Made by a program: the position numbers and the translations under genes. 17,207 bases of DNA from UBA4717 sp002404395. GTDB lineage: Bacteria > Bacillota > Clostridia > Oscillospirales > CAG-272. Positions 7,273 through 15,632 of the stretch are shown piece after piece; positions within the stretch are counted from its first letter, which is position 1; the number at the start of each line of letters is the position of its first letter. The stretch spans positions 1 to 17,207 of the forward strand of contig CALFNW010000036.1 in the NCBI GenBank assembly GCA_937902275.1. The letters run 5' to 3'. A model generated the notes under the pieces. It did not search any database, was not told where the DNA came from, and was given only the letters and a program-made list of their open reading frames with translations.

Positions 7273-9009
7273 ATGGGCGATATTTACGCGAATTTGTCAA
7301 ATCTTTCGGCTACGGATCACCTTGGCAGAAAGCTTCCGGGATATGATACGGCAGGTGATAAGAAGGAAGGAAAGATCGTAGGGTTATTCTACTATCTGTG
7401 GCTCGGATATCACGGCACTCAGGGTCCTTATGATATCACAAAAATCCTGGAGGCACAGCCGGACGCAATGGAGCATCCGGAAAGTCCCGTATGGCCGCCT
7501 GCGGAGCATACGCCGATGTTGCATTGGGGCGAACCGCTTTTCGGATACTATGTTTCGCAGGATCCGTGGGTTTTGCGTCGGCACGTACAAATGTTTATTG
7601 ATGCCGGCATAGATGTGTTGTTTTTTGATGTAACAAACGGCTTTACGTACAGGAAGTCATATCTTGCGCTTTTTGAAATACTGCGCGAATATATGAACCG
7701 TGGCTTCAAAGCTCCGAAGGTGTGCTTTTATACCGCTCCCGGCATACGCGGCTGCGGCACAGGTAATCTGATGGATCTGTGGGAACAGCTTTACGAGCCG
7801 CGCCTGTATCCGGAGTTGTATTTTTATTGGAACGGCAAGCCGCTTATGATATGTCACTCCATGCGTTCGTTGCCCGACGAGGTGAGAGACTTTTTCACAT
7901 GGCGCAGTCCGACCTGGGGTGTGCCGCAGGCACCTAATACCTGGGCATGGGGAACCGAGCAAAAGGTTGCAATTGACGAAGACGGCAGGCCTGAGGAGAT
8001 CGCGGTAAGCGTTTGCAGGGTAGCGTACGGCTCGGATAAGGATTACGGTTTCCGAGGAATGGGAGACGCCGCTTACGGAGTCCCGATGATCGGCAGATCA
8101 TGGCATGACGGCGCGAAGGATACGCGTGAAAACGCATCGCACTACGGATTTCAGTTTGAAGAGCAGGCGCAGACCGCGCTTAACAGCGATGCCCCCGTAG
8201 CGTTTGTTACTCAGTGGAACGAGTGGTTGGTTCCTTTTCTGACACGTGAAACAAACACGCTTTATCCTATGGATGATTATCCTATCCGCCTTCAGGATGA
8301 GTTTAACGAAGAATACAGCCGTGACCTTGAACCGATGAAGGGCGGATATAAGGACGCATATTATATGCATCTGATCTCTTTCGTGCGCAGATTCAAGGGC
8401 ATGGATAAGCCGATAGCCGAAACGCAGATGCACAGTATTGATATTTCGCGCGATTTTTCAAAGTGGGATGATGTTGCGCTTGCATATCGCGAGTATACGG
8501 GAGATGTTGCGCCGCGCTCGTTTAAGGCTTATGACGCGATCGGACGATATGAAAACTATACGGGCAGAAACGAGTTTAAGCGGCTTAAAGTTGCATATGA
8601 CGGCGAAAGCCTCTGCTTTTTTGCCGAATTTGTAAATAATGTTGTATTTTCGGGCGGCAAACCGATCAGACTGTTTTTAAATACGCGCGGATCGTCTCAC
8701 GCAAGGTGGAGCGAGTACGATTTTATGGCTGAAATAAATGCGACCGGTAATGCGGAACTGTATAGATGTGCGGAGAACGACCATTTTGCTTGGGAAAAGT
8801 TAAGTCCGGCAGAGTGCGGTATATTTGAAAATAAATTGCACATAAAAGCGTCCGCGAAAGCTCTCGGCATTGCAAATAATGATTTTGAGTTTGAATTTAA
8901 ATGGTCGGACAATATGCAGGAAAACGATGTGATGGATTTTTACCAAAACGGAGATGCCGCGCCCCGCGGGAGACTTAATTATTTATATATTTTCAGTAAA
9001 GGCAAATAA
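7273..9009 (+). CDS. Putative GH99/GH71-like glycoside hydrolase with C-terminal beta-sandwich
   Basis: 578 residues from the ATG at 7273, which has AAGGGGG directly upstream. The upstream in-frame ATG at 7171 reads through GC hairpins and lacks a ribosome site. No signal peptide is visible, so the enzyme is probably cytoplasmic. Residues 1-380 carry TIM-barrel-like landmarks of GH99/GH71-type and related families: YYLWLGYHG near 39, DAGIDVLFFDVTNG near 110-125, and QWNEW near 314-318, whose Glu is a candidate catalytic acid. Residues about 388-578 resemble a CBM9-like beta-sandwich (FSKW, then a YDGESLCFFAEF strand pair). The gene is divergent from an AraC/cupin regulator, which fits carbohydrate catabolism. 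The family is assigned by motif recall only. Substrate is unknown. Confidence 0.6.
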   Translation: MGDIYANLSNLSATDHLGRKLPGYDTAGDKKEGKIVGLFYYLWLGYHGTQGPYDITKILEAQPDAMEHPESPVWPPAEHTPMLHWGEPLFGYYVSQDPWVLRRHVQMFIDAGIDVLFFDVTNGFTYRKSYLALFEILREYMNRGFKAPKVCFYTAPGIRGCGTGNLMDLWEQLYEPRLYPELYFYWNGKPLMICHSMRSLPDEVRDFFTWRSPTWGVPQAPNTWAWGTEQKVAIDEDGRPEEIAVSVCRVAYGSDKDYGFRGMGDAAYGVPMIGRSWHDGAKDTRENASHYGFQFEEQAQTALNSDAPVAFVTQWNEWLVPFLTRETNTLYPMDDYPIRLQDEFNEEYSRDLEPMKGGYKDAYYMHLISFVRRFKGMDKPIAETQMHSIDISRDFSKWDDVALAYREYTGDVAPRSFKAYDAIGRYENYTGRNEFKRLKVAYDGESLCFFAEFVNNVVFSGGKPIRLFLNTRGSSHARWSEYDFMAEINATGNAELYRCAENDHFAWEKLSPAECGIFENKLHIKASAKALGIANNDFEFEFKWSDNMQENDVMDFYQNGDAAPRGRLNYLYIFSKGK

Positions 9010-9133
9010 GAAAAAGCAAAACCGTACAAATTTATGTTATCCGCACAGCACCCTTTAAAACTTTTTTGTTCGAATCTCTCAGATCCAAGCCAAACACCAT
9101 ACCACAGTCTGTGCCGTAAGTCCAGCACTTTTC

Positions 9134-9169
9134 AAAACAAAAAAGCGGCTACCGTTTCCGATAGCCGCT
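9134..9169 (-). terminator. Rho-independent terminator of the five-gene transporter operon
   Basis: Stem AGCGGCTA (9144-9151) with TAGCCGCT (9162-9169), plus two inner pairs, followed on the minus strand by a T-rich tract broken by one G. It begins eight bases after the last stop codon. No equally good terminator was seen for the rightward hydrolase gene ending at 9009. Confidence 0.85.
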
Positions 9170-9176
9170 GTGTGGG

Positions 9177-10928
9177 TCAAACTGTTTTGTTAGTTATTAG
9201 CTTCCAGCCGACAGCTTTTTCACGACCGCTGATAAAGTGGCGGTAAATGCCGTCTTGCTTCATCAGTTTTTCGTGTGTGCCGCGCTGGACGATCTGTCCC
9301 TTGTCCACCACAAGGATCTGATCGGCATGACGGACGGTTTTGAGCCTGTGGGCAATCATGATGACGGTTTTTTCCTGCGTCAGTTTCTGGATGGCCTCCA
9401 TCAGCTCTTTTTCGTTCTCCGGGTCCACATTGGCAGTGGCTTCGTCCAGAATGATAATAGGCGCATCCTTCATCATGGCGCGGGCGATAGAGAGCCGCTG
9501 GCGCTCGCCGCCGGAAAGCGTGCCGCCTGCCTCCCCGATGACCGTTTCATAGCCCTGCGGCAGTTTCATAATGAAGTCGTGGCATCGCGCCTTCTTTGCC
9601 GCCGCGATGACTTTCTCCATCGGCGCATCCGGCTGGCCGAAGCGGATGTTGTTGGCAATCGTGTCGTGGAACAGATAGACATTCTGAAACACAAAGCTGA
9701 AATTCCGCATCAGGCTGTCCATATCATATTCTCGTACATTATGACCGCCAAGCGTGACCGTTCCTGCGTCTACATCCCAAAAGCGGGTGAGCAGATGGCA
9801 GAGCGTGGTCTTGCCGCTGCCGCTGGGGCCGACGATTGCTGTTGTTGTCTGCTCCGGGATATCCAGCGTGATGCCGTTGATGATCGGCTTTTCGCCATAC
9901 GAAAAGCGAATCTTCTCTGCATGGAGGTCGTGGCACTCCGGCGTAAGTTCTGCGCCGGATATATCCATGGTGGGCAGATTCAGAATATCGTTTGCCTGAT
10001 TTACACAGGTATCCACCACCCGCAGCAGGCTCGACTGTGTACCGGCCTGCTCCAGCCCCTCCGTGAGCAGGAAGGAGCAGATGCAAAGCATGATGCAGTT
10101 GAGAAGTGCCATGTGACCATTTGTATAGAGCACAAGCGACAGCACCACTACGCCCACATCAATGAGCTTGGCAATGACATTCTGCGCCAGCATCAGCGGC
10201 AGGAGCTTCAGCTCCATGTCGGTGTTGGCATCTACATTTTCCTCAATGGCAGCTTTCAGTCTGCGGTTGTACTTGCCGATAAGGGAGTAGGATTTCACTT
10301 CGGCAATTCCCTTGATGAATTCCAGCACCTGCTCCACTACCGCCGTGTCCCCTGTAAATTTGCGGAGAGTCGTTTGCTCGGATCTCATCTGCAATGCGTG
10401 ATTCACGGCGTAGTAGACAGCAAGACCGGCGATAATAAGCAGTCCGACACGCCAGTCGAACAAAAACACCGCCAGCGTCATAACCGCCGTGGAGAAGATG
10501 CCCTCCGTGACAAGCATGACCACACGGGTGGACACGCCGGAGAGGTTGTCCATGGTGTTAGTAGTAACAGAGGTAATCGCGCCGAGACTGTTATCGTTGA
10601 AATAGCCCATGGGCAGATAGCGCAGATGCTCGGCAATCTGCACACGCTTATTGGCAGTGGTGGAATATCCGCCGTCGGTCTGCAAGGCGGTGGCACGGTA
10701 TTTGAGCATGGATGAGCCGATTACGGATATAAGCATAATTGTCAGTGATAGCAAAATCGTTTTCACGGTCACACCGCCTGTCAAAATTGCTCCGAGCATC
10801 ACGCCGATTGCCGGAATTTTCAGTGCCGAAAACAGAGCTGCCAATACGTCGAGGACAATGGAGCGGTAAAACTCTCCGCGCTCTCGCTCATCGCAGAAAC
10901 GAAAGAACTTTCTAAGAATCTCAAGCAC
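9177..10928 (-). CDS. ABC half-transporter, IrtB/YbtQ-like
   Basis: 583 residues from a GTG at 10928 with AGGAGG eight bases upstream. This start overlaps the end of the preceding gene by 8 bases. An exporter-type membrane domain of about 330 residues (six helices) precedes one nucleotide-binding domain: Walker A GPSGSGKTT near 366, signature LSGGERQR, Walker B IIILDEATANVDPE and switch IAHRL. It most likely pairs with its upstream neighbour as a heterodimer. This combination resembles mycobacterial IrtAB and Yersinia YbtPQ, exporter-fold proteins that import siderophores. That role is inferred from resemblance and from the ECF genes in the same operon. A drug or peptide exporter is the alternative. 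Confidence 0.88.
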   Translation of the reverse strand: MLEILRKFFRFCDERERGEFYRSIVLDVLAALFSALKIPAIGVMLGAILTGGVTVKTILLSLTIMLISVIGSSMLKYRATALQTDGGYSTTANKRVQIAEHLRYLPMGYFNDNSLGAITSVTTNTMDNLSGVSTRVVMLVTEGIFSTAVMTLAVFLFDWRVGLLIIAGLAVYYAVNHALQMRSEQTTLRKFTGDTAVVEQVLEFIKGIAEVKSYSLIGKYNRRLKAAIEENVDANTDMELKLLPLMLAQNVIAKLIDVGVVVLSLVLYTNGHMALLNCIMLCICSFLLTEGLEQAGTQSSLLRVVDTCVNQANDILNLPTMDISGAELTPECHDLHAEKIRFSYGEKPIINGITLDIPEQTTTAIVGPSGSGKTTLCHLLTRFWDVDAGTVTLGGHNVREYDMDSLMRNFSFVFQNVYLFHDTIANNIRFGQPDAPMEKVIAAAKKARCHDFIMKLPQGYETVIGEAGGTLSGGERQRLSIARAMMKDAPIIILDEATANVDPENEKELMEAIQKLTQEKTVIMIAHRLKTVRHADQILVVDKGQIVQRGTHEKLMKQDGIYRHFISGREKAVGWKLITNKTV

Positions 10929-12681
10929 GGCCCGCACCTCCTTCCGCACTATCGCGTGATGCAATATGCGCATTCCAAAGGGCTTCATACAACGGACAGG
11001 TTTGCAGCAGCTCTGTCTGCGTTCCTGTTGCTTCAATACGCCCGTCGTTTACCACGACAATTTGGTCAGCATCCACGATGGTGGAGAGTCGGTGGGCAAT
11101 GACAATGAGCGTCTTGCCCCGCACCAGACGTGCCACGCTCTCCTGAATGATAGCTTCGTTCTCCGGGTCGGCGTAGGCGGTTGCTTCGTCAAGTATCACG
11201 ATAGGCGCGTTTTTCAGCATTGCGCGGGCAATGGAAATGCGCTGCTTTTCGCCGCCGGAGAGGCGTCCGCCGCTGCTGCCGACGACCGTATCAAAGCCGT
11301 TTTCCAATCCCATGATAAAGTCATAACAGCCGCAGTCGTGCGCTGCCTGTTCCACCTCGGCATCGGTTGCATCGGGCTTACCCATACGGATATTCTCCCG
11401 CACGGTGTTGTCAAACAGGAAGTTGTCCTGCGACACATAAGCGACGAGTTTGTGGTAATGTTCCGTCGAAATATGGTGGATATTCGCACCGCCTACGGTA
11501 ATATTGCCGCTGTTTACATCCCAAAAAGAAGCAATCAGTTTGGCAATGGTGGATTTGCCGCTTCCCGAAGGGCCGACCAACGCATTGACCGTTCCGTCAC
11601 GGAAAATCAGGTCAATGCCGTGCAGCACTTCTGTTTCACTATAGCCGAAGTGAACATTATGCAGTTCTACGGTGCTGCCCTGCGGTGTCTCTATGTCAGT
11701 TTCGGGGCGGGACAGTTCCGGTGCGGTCAGAATGTCCGTCATCTGGCCGATAATCGTGCCGACCTTGGCAAGGTCGTCGGTAAATTTCATGCAGCCGATG
11801 ATCGGCGTTATCAGCCCCATAGAGAGGATTACAATCAATACGAATTTTTCCGGCGTCAGCGTACCGTTTTTCAGCAGCAGTCCACCGATTGGAAGCACAG
11901 TCAGGAGTGTTGCAGGCATAATTTTCATGGCAAAGGTGAAATAGAAGTTACTCTTGTTCATCCAGTCAATATAGCTCTGTGCACACTCCTTGGCGGCAGA
12001 AACGAACTTTTCATAGCTGCTTTTCGCTTTGCCGAACACCTTTATGACCTCGATACCGCCTATGTACTCTACTGCTGTATCGTTGAGCGCGTTGGTTGCT
12101 GCAACAGTGCGAGCGTAATTCTTGTTGTAGTCTGCCATCATCAGCATAAAGAACACCATTCCAAGTGGTAATGTTATAAGTGAAACCAGCGCCATACGCC
12201 AATCAAGAATAAGCAAATAAACAAACGTCGTCAGGACTACCATCGCATTACTGCTCATCTCCGGGATAACGTGAGCCAGCGTCGGTTCGATACTGTCCAC
12301 ACGCTCGACAAGAATGTTTTTAAGTTCTCCTGAGCCGCGTGCCTGCACATCGCCGAGTGGCATTCGGGAAAGCTTGTCAAGCCCTTGTTTGCGGATATTT
12401 CCCAGCACGGCGAAGGTCGCCTTGTGGGATTGCGCCGTGGACAGTGAATGAAACAGCACCCGCAAAAGCCAGAACGCCGCCATGACTGCGCAGTCGATCA
12501 AATAGCTCGCGAGGTCTTTGTTCCCGGCAAGCAGTTTCCCAATGACTTGTGCCATCACAAAGAACGGCAGGATCTGAAAAAACGCACCGATGACGGCGAA
12601 AATCACGCTTGCGATATAGCCGGACTTTTTCTGCCCGGCAAAAGTAAAAATCCAGCCGAACGTACCTTTTTCTTTTTCCAT
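10921..12681 (-). CDS. ABC half-transporter, IrtA/YbtP-like
   Basis: 586 residues from the ATG at 12681, with AGGTGA five bases upstream. An in-frame GTG at 12690 sits inside the ribosome site and is less likely. The start lies five bases after the stop of the double ATPase. Six exporter-type helices precede one nucleotide-binding domain: Walker A GPSGSGKST near 369, signature LSGGEKQR, Walker B IVILDEATAYADPE and switch IAHRL. The D-loop AYADPE, in place of the usual S-A-L-D, is a feature I associate with the IrtA/YbtP branch. Its gene ends 8 bases inside the next ABC gene, which suggests translational coupling and a heterodimer. Substrate is not directly shown. Confidence 0.88.
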   Translation of the reverse strand: MEKEKGTFGWIFTFAGQKKSGYIASVIFAVIGAFFQILPFFVMAQVIGKLLAGNKDLASYLIDCAVMAAFWLLRVLFHSLSTAQSHKATFAVLGNIRKQGLDKLSRMPLGDVQARGSGELKNILVERVDSIEPTLAHVIPEMSSNAMVVLTTFVYLLILDWRMALVSLITLPLGMVFFMLMMADYNKNYARTVAATNALNDTAVEYIGGIEVIKVFGKAKSSYEKFVSAAKECAQSYIDWMNKSNFYFTFAMKIMPATLLTVLPIGGLLLKNGTLTPEKFVLIVILSMGLITPIIGCMKFTDDLAKVGTIIGQMTDILTAPELSRPETDIETPQGSTVELHNVHFGYSETEVLHGIDLIFRDGTVNALVGPSGSGKSTIAKLIASFWDVNSGNITVGGANIHHISTEHYHKLVAYVSQDNFLFDNTVRENIRMGKPDATDAEVEQAAHDCGCYDFIMGLENGFDTVVGSSGGRLSGGEKQRISIARAMLKNAPIVILDEATAYADPENEAIIQESVARLVRGKTLIVIAHRLSTIVDADQIVVVNDGRIEATGTQTELLQTCPLYEALWNAHIASRDSAEGGAGRA

Positions 12682-12686
12682 ATTTC

Positions 12687-14144
12687 TCACCTCACATCGA
12701 AGATCTTTTTCATGGTCGGGAGCAGCTCTTCTGTTGCGGGAAAATCGTGCCGTATTCCGCAGCCGTCCAAATGCAGTATCCGTGTACAGATGCGGCAGAC
12801 AAATTCGTAGTCGTGTGTGACGATGAAAATGACCTTACCCATATCGGAAAGACGTCGAATAAGCGACGAAAGCCGCACCATGCTGTCATAATCCAGCCCG
12901 CTTGTCGGCTCGTCGAACACCAAAAGCTCCTTGCCACAAACCATTGAGGTCACCGCCGCCAATCGCTGCTTTTGCCCACCTGAGAGTGTGTTCGGATGCC
13001 GTTCCCGGAATGAAACAAGCTCAAGTTCTTCAAGTGTTTTTTTCGCAAGCTCCGTGTCAGGATGTTTGATGCCGAAGGTACACTCCGCTTCCACGCTTTC
13101 AGCAAAAAGCTGATAGTTCACATCCTGCATAACCATATAGGAACGCCTCATACGCTCTTTGGGTTTCTGCGGATTTCCATTCCACAGATACGAACCGGAC
13201 GTTTCCTTGTGCAAACCGCAGAGCGCACGCGAGAAAGTTGTTTTTCCTGCTCCGTTATGTCCTACGACAGCGATGACATCTCCGGGTGCGACCTGCAAGG
13301 AGATATTGCTCAGCACTGCCTGCTTTTTATAAGCCAGCGACACATTTTTAAGTTCAAGCACCGATGCCTGTTTTGACACGGAAGCGCACACCGGCTTTTC
13401 TCTGCGCAAATCAAATGCACGCAGTCCCATGCTCTGCCGTGTCTCCGCAGACAACGCTTGTAACTGATCCGATGTAAAGTCCCCGGTTATGCGTCCGTTT
13501 TCAAGGTAAATGATGCGATCAGCTACATCCATAAGATAATACAGCCGATGTTCTGCAACAATAACGGTCTTTCCCTGCGACTTAATAAGCCGCATATGCT
13601 CGCGCAGCTCACCTATAGCCGTCATATCAAGGTTAGACGACGGTTCATCGAGCAGATAGACATCTGGGTTCATGGCATAGACCGAAGCAAAAGCAATTTT
13701 TTGCTTCTCACCGCCTGAAAGTGCAAAGATATTGCGTCCAAGCAGGTTTTCTATGTGAAGCGTCTTTGCGGTATCCGACACACGCTGTTTCATCAAATCC
13801 TGTGGTACAGCCTCGTTTTCCATACCGAACGCAATCTCGCTGTCGGTGTCTACATTAAAGAACTGCGTACGCGGATTCTGAAACACGCTGCCCACCTTTT
13901 CCGCAATGCGATACATGGGCAGGCTGGCAAGACTTTCACCGTCAAGCAGGATTTCTCCGCTTAGATTTCCCTCAAAGAATTGCGGTATCAGACCGTTGAT
14001 GAGCCGTGTGATGGTGGTCTTTCCACAGCCGGAGCGCCCGCACAGCAGTACGCACTGCCCGTCAGGAATGGTGAGGTTGATGTTTTTAAGTCCTCCGTCG
14101 GCACTATCGGAATAGGCAAATGACACATTCTTAAATTCAATCAT
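12687..14144 (-). CDS. ECF transporter ATPase, two nucleotide-binding domains fused
   Basis: 485 residues from the ATG at 14144, which overlaps the EcfT stop codon as ATGA. Longer in-frame starts would reach further into EcfT. It contains two complete nucleotide-binding domains in one chain. The first has GRSGCGKTT (36-44), LSGGEKQK, VYLLDEPSSNLD and AEHRL. The second has GHNGAGKTT, LSGGQKQR, LLVFDEPTSGLD and VTHD. Such fusions replace the separate EcfA and EcfA' of energy-coupling factor transporters. It powers uptake by the adjacent EcfT and S component. All ATP-binding and hydrolysis motifs look intact in both halves. Confidence 0.93.
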   Translation of the reverse strand: MIEFKNVSFAYSDSADGGLKNINLTIPDGQCVLLCGRSGCGKTTITRLINGLIPQFFEGNLSGEILLDGESLASLPMYRIAEKVGSVFQNPRTQFFNVDTDSEIAFGMENEAVPQDLMKQRVSDTAKTLHIENLLGRNIFALSGGEKQKIAFASVYAMNPDVYLLDEPSSNLDMTAIGELREHMRLIKSQGKTVIVAEHRLYYLMDVADRIIYLENGRITGDFTSDQLQALSAETRQSMGLRAFDLRREKPVCASVSKQASVLELKNVSLAYKKQAVLSNISLQVAPGDVIAVVGHNGAGKTTFSRALCGLHKETSGSYLWNGNPQKPKERMRRSYMVMQDVNYQLFAESVEAECTFGIKHPDTELAKKTLEELELVSFRERHPNTLSGGQKQRLAAVTSMVCGKELLVFDEPTSGLDYDSMVRLSSLIRRLSDMGKVIFIVTHDYEFVCRICTRILHLDGCGIRHDFPATEELLPTMKKIFDVR

Positions 14145-14845
14145 ACGCCCACTGCCCTCCATACGATCTCGGCGGCAAGAAACGCCGCAAACAGTACCAC
14201 TGACAACCAATCCGCAGTCTGCATTTTGATTTTCACAAAACAGGTGCGGGGTCTCGGATTCTCAATGCCGCGCGTGACCGACGCAATTGATAGTTCGTCC
14301 GCCGCCTTACTTGCCGCTGTCAGAAGCGGTACATAGATGCAATTGACCGTCATAGCCGGCGCTTTTAGAAAACCCCGGAGAGTCGGCGATAGATCCCGCA
14401 GGCGCATGGCATCCTTGATGTAGTGCCAGTCCTCACGGATAGTCGGCAGATACCGCAGCATAACAGCAATGGGAATGGTCAGCTTTTTCGGCACATGCAA
14501 CCGCGCCATAGCGGAGAGAAATTCCCCCACCTTGGTGGTGGAGATCACAAGCCCCGCCAGCATTCCACAGGCGTAGACCTTATGTACCAAGCCAAGAAAT
14601 GCTGCAAACATCGTCCGCCATGTTCCGGTCAGCACACCCATACACCAAACGGTGAACGCGCAGATCAGCGCATAGACGAGGATACCGCACAGTGCATACC
14701 GCCGTTTTCCGCAGAGCGCAGAAAGAAAACCGATGAGCGCTGCCAATGCAAACTGAAAATACAGATTCGGCGCAAACATTGCGCTGAGGACACAGAGCAG
14801 AATAAGAAACAGCTTTGTCCGCGAATCAAGGTGAAGCGGCGTCAT
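14141..14845 (-). CDS. ECF transporter T component (EcfT/CbiQ family)
   Basis: 234 residues. The ATG at 14845 overlaps the S-component stop as ATGA, and its own stop overlaps the EcfA start the same way. Several hydrophobic helices are followed by the cytoplasmic coupling region. There the paired Arg motifs of EcfT are recognisable as DAMRLRDLSPT and SIASVTRGIENP, though the first has Arg-Asp where Arg-Gly is usual. Its role is to couple ATPase movement to the substrate-binding S component. A dedicated (group I) ECF transporter is implied, because all parts sit in one operon. Confidence 0.9.
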   Translation of the reverse strand: MTPLHLDSRTKLFLILLCVLSAMFAPNLYFQFALAALIGFLSALCGKRRYALCGILVYALICAFTVWCMGVLTGTWRTMFAAFLGLVHKVYACGMLAGLVISTTKVGEFLSAMARLHVPKKLTIPIAVMLRYLPTIREDWHYIKDAMRLRDLSPTLRGFLKAPAMTVNCIYVPLLTAASKAADELSIASVTRGIENPRPRTCFVKIKMQTADWLSVVLFAAFLAAEIVWRAVGV

Positions 14846-15450
14846 TTTGTGATCCCGGCTTTTTCAAACTGCTTGCGGAGCATTTTGCAGCCGACAAACG
14901 CACTAAGCGCAGCTGCAAGAATTGTTCTGGTAAGCATAATAATCAGGATCCACACGGTGCCTGTATTACGCATAGTATCAATGTAGGACTGTTCCGTTCC
15001 GTTACCGAGCATAGTCTTTGCCCAGCCGTCCGGATTTGCAAAGAACACGAGATATGAACCGGTGCCGCCGAGAGAAAGCAAGATGTAGGAAAGCGAATTG
15101 ATTTTCTTGCTCTTATACTGCCCCGAGCCTGCAACAAGGTCGGCGACAATACCCATAATGAGGTATCCGAGTGCCATAGCCCAGTGCATACCGGTCACGA
15201 ACCAGATGATGCAGAGGATTGCGCCGAGAACGCTTGCCGCCCAGCGTTTTTGTATCTTAGCCATCATAAGCAGATATACAGGTCCACAGAGCAGTGCACT
15301 GCCGACGGGCATATAGAAGGTCAGCACCGGATTCGGCGCAAAGAAAATACCGCCCACAAGAGCGAATATGAGGAACAGTGCCGAGAAAATACCCACGGTC
15401 ACAAGGTCCTTCACGGACAGTCCTTTTTTTACGGTTGATTGTTTGTTCAT
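14842..15450 (-). CDS. ECF S component, Trep_Strep/MptD-like
   Basis: 202 residues. The start is the second ATG of ATGATTATG (15450), which stands nine bases from AAGGAG. The first ATG at 15456 is only three bases away, and a TTG at 15477 is further out. About five or six membrane helices are visible, with features of the Trep_Strep family (TIGR02185): an N-terminal VKDLVTVGIFSALF, VLTFYMPVGSALLCGPVYLL and GMHWAMALGYLIMGIVADL. It is the substrate-binding membrane protein of the ECF complex and the first gene of the operon. The substrate of this family is not established. The neighbouring IrtAB/YbtPQ-like pair and PchR/YbtA-like regulator point to a metal chelate. Confidence 0.85.
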   Translation of the reverse strand: MNKQSTVKKGLSVKDLVTVGIFSALFLIFALVGGIFFAPNPVLTFYMPVGSALLCGPVYLLMMAKIQKRWAASVLGAILCIIWFVTGMHWAMALGYLIMGIVADLVAGSGQYKSKKINSLSYILLSLGGTGSYLVFFANPDGWAKTMLGNGTEQSYIDTMRNTGTVWILIIMLTRTILAAALSAFVGCKMLRKQFEKAGITK

Positions 15451-15469
15451 AATCATGGTCTCCTTTACT

Positions 15470-15476
15470 TTCGACA
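15470..15476 (-). promoter_or_regulatory. 0A-box-like TGTCGAA in the operon leader
   Basis: A perfect seven-base match to the 0A box lies just upstream of the AAGGAG of the S-component gene and seven bases outside the -35 of the rightward regulator promoter. A seven-base match can occur by chance. Confidence 0.25.
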
Positions 15477-15482
15477 AACGGA

Positions 15483-15511
15483 TTGACTTTCCGCTTGCTT
15501 TTTGCTATAAT
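15483..15511 (+). promoter_or_regulatory. Sigma-A promoter of the AraC/PchR-like regulator
   Basis: TTGACT (15483-15488), 17 bases, TATAAT (15506-15511), with an extended -10 TGC. The start is near 15518, giving a leader of about 115 bases that crosses the leftward operon promoter and the repeat operator. Confidence 0.88.
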
Positions 15512-15537
15512 TCGGTTAGAGGCTGCTAACTAAATAT

Positions 15538-15566
15538 ATCATACATATAAATGGACTTTTCCGCAA
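15538..15566 (-). promoter_or_regulatory. Probable activator-dependent promoter of the transporter operon
   Basis: On the minus strand: TTGCGG (15566-15561), 17 bases, TATGAT (15543-15538). The -10 is good and the -35 poor, as expected of a promoter needing an activator. The start is near 15531, about 80 bases before the S-component ATG. The CTGTTYG repeats abut the -35. Confidence 0.6.
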
Positions 15567-15593
15567 CTGTTTGCGTTTCTGTTTGTCTGTTCG
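15567..15593. promoter_or_regulatory. Candidate AraC-type operator: three CTGTTYG repeats
   Basis: CTGTTTG at 15567-15573 and 15579-15585 and CTGTTCG at 15587-15593, all in one orientation, directly upstream of the weak -35 of the transporter operon. This is where an AraC-family activator would contact RNA polymerase. They also lie in the leader of the regulator gene, so autoregulation is possible. Confidence 0.55.
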
Positions 15594-15632
15594 TTGCAAA
15601 TAAAAGTCCAATCGTTTCAAGGAGATAAGAAA

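Noticed and set aside
9010..9133. Search for a terminator of the rightward hydrolase gene
   Set aside because: Only a weak CACAG/CTGTG pairing and a T-run without a stem were seen, so none is called.
9237..10715. Rightward open frame of 492 codons opposite the IrtB-like gene
   Set aside because: Antisense shadow of a gene with complete ABC motifs; the product is His/Gln-rich and resembles nothing.
10929..11036. Longer N-terminus (36 codons) for the IrtB-like gene
   Set aside because: It lies in coding sequence of the upstream ABC gene and lacks a ribosome site. The GTG at 10928 follows AGGAGG.
10966..12171. Rightward open frame of 401 codons opposite the IrtA-like gene
   Set aside because: Antisense shadow; same reasoning, no domain or initiation signal.
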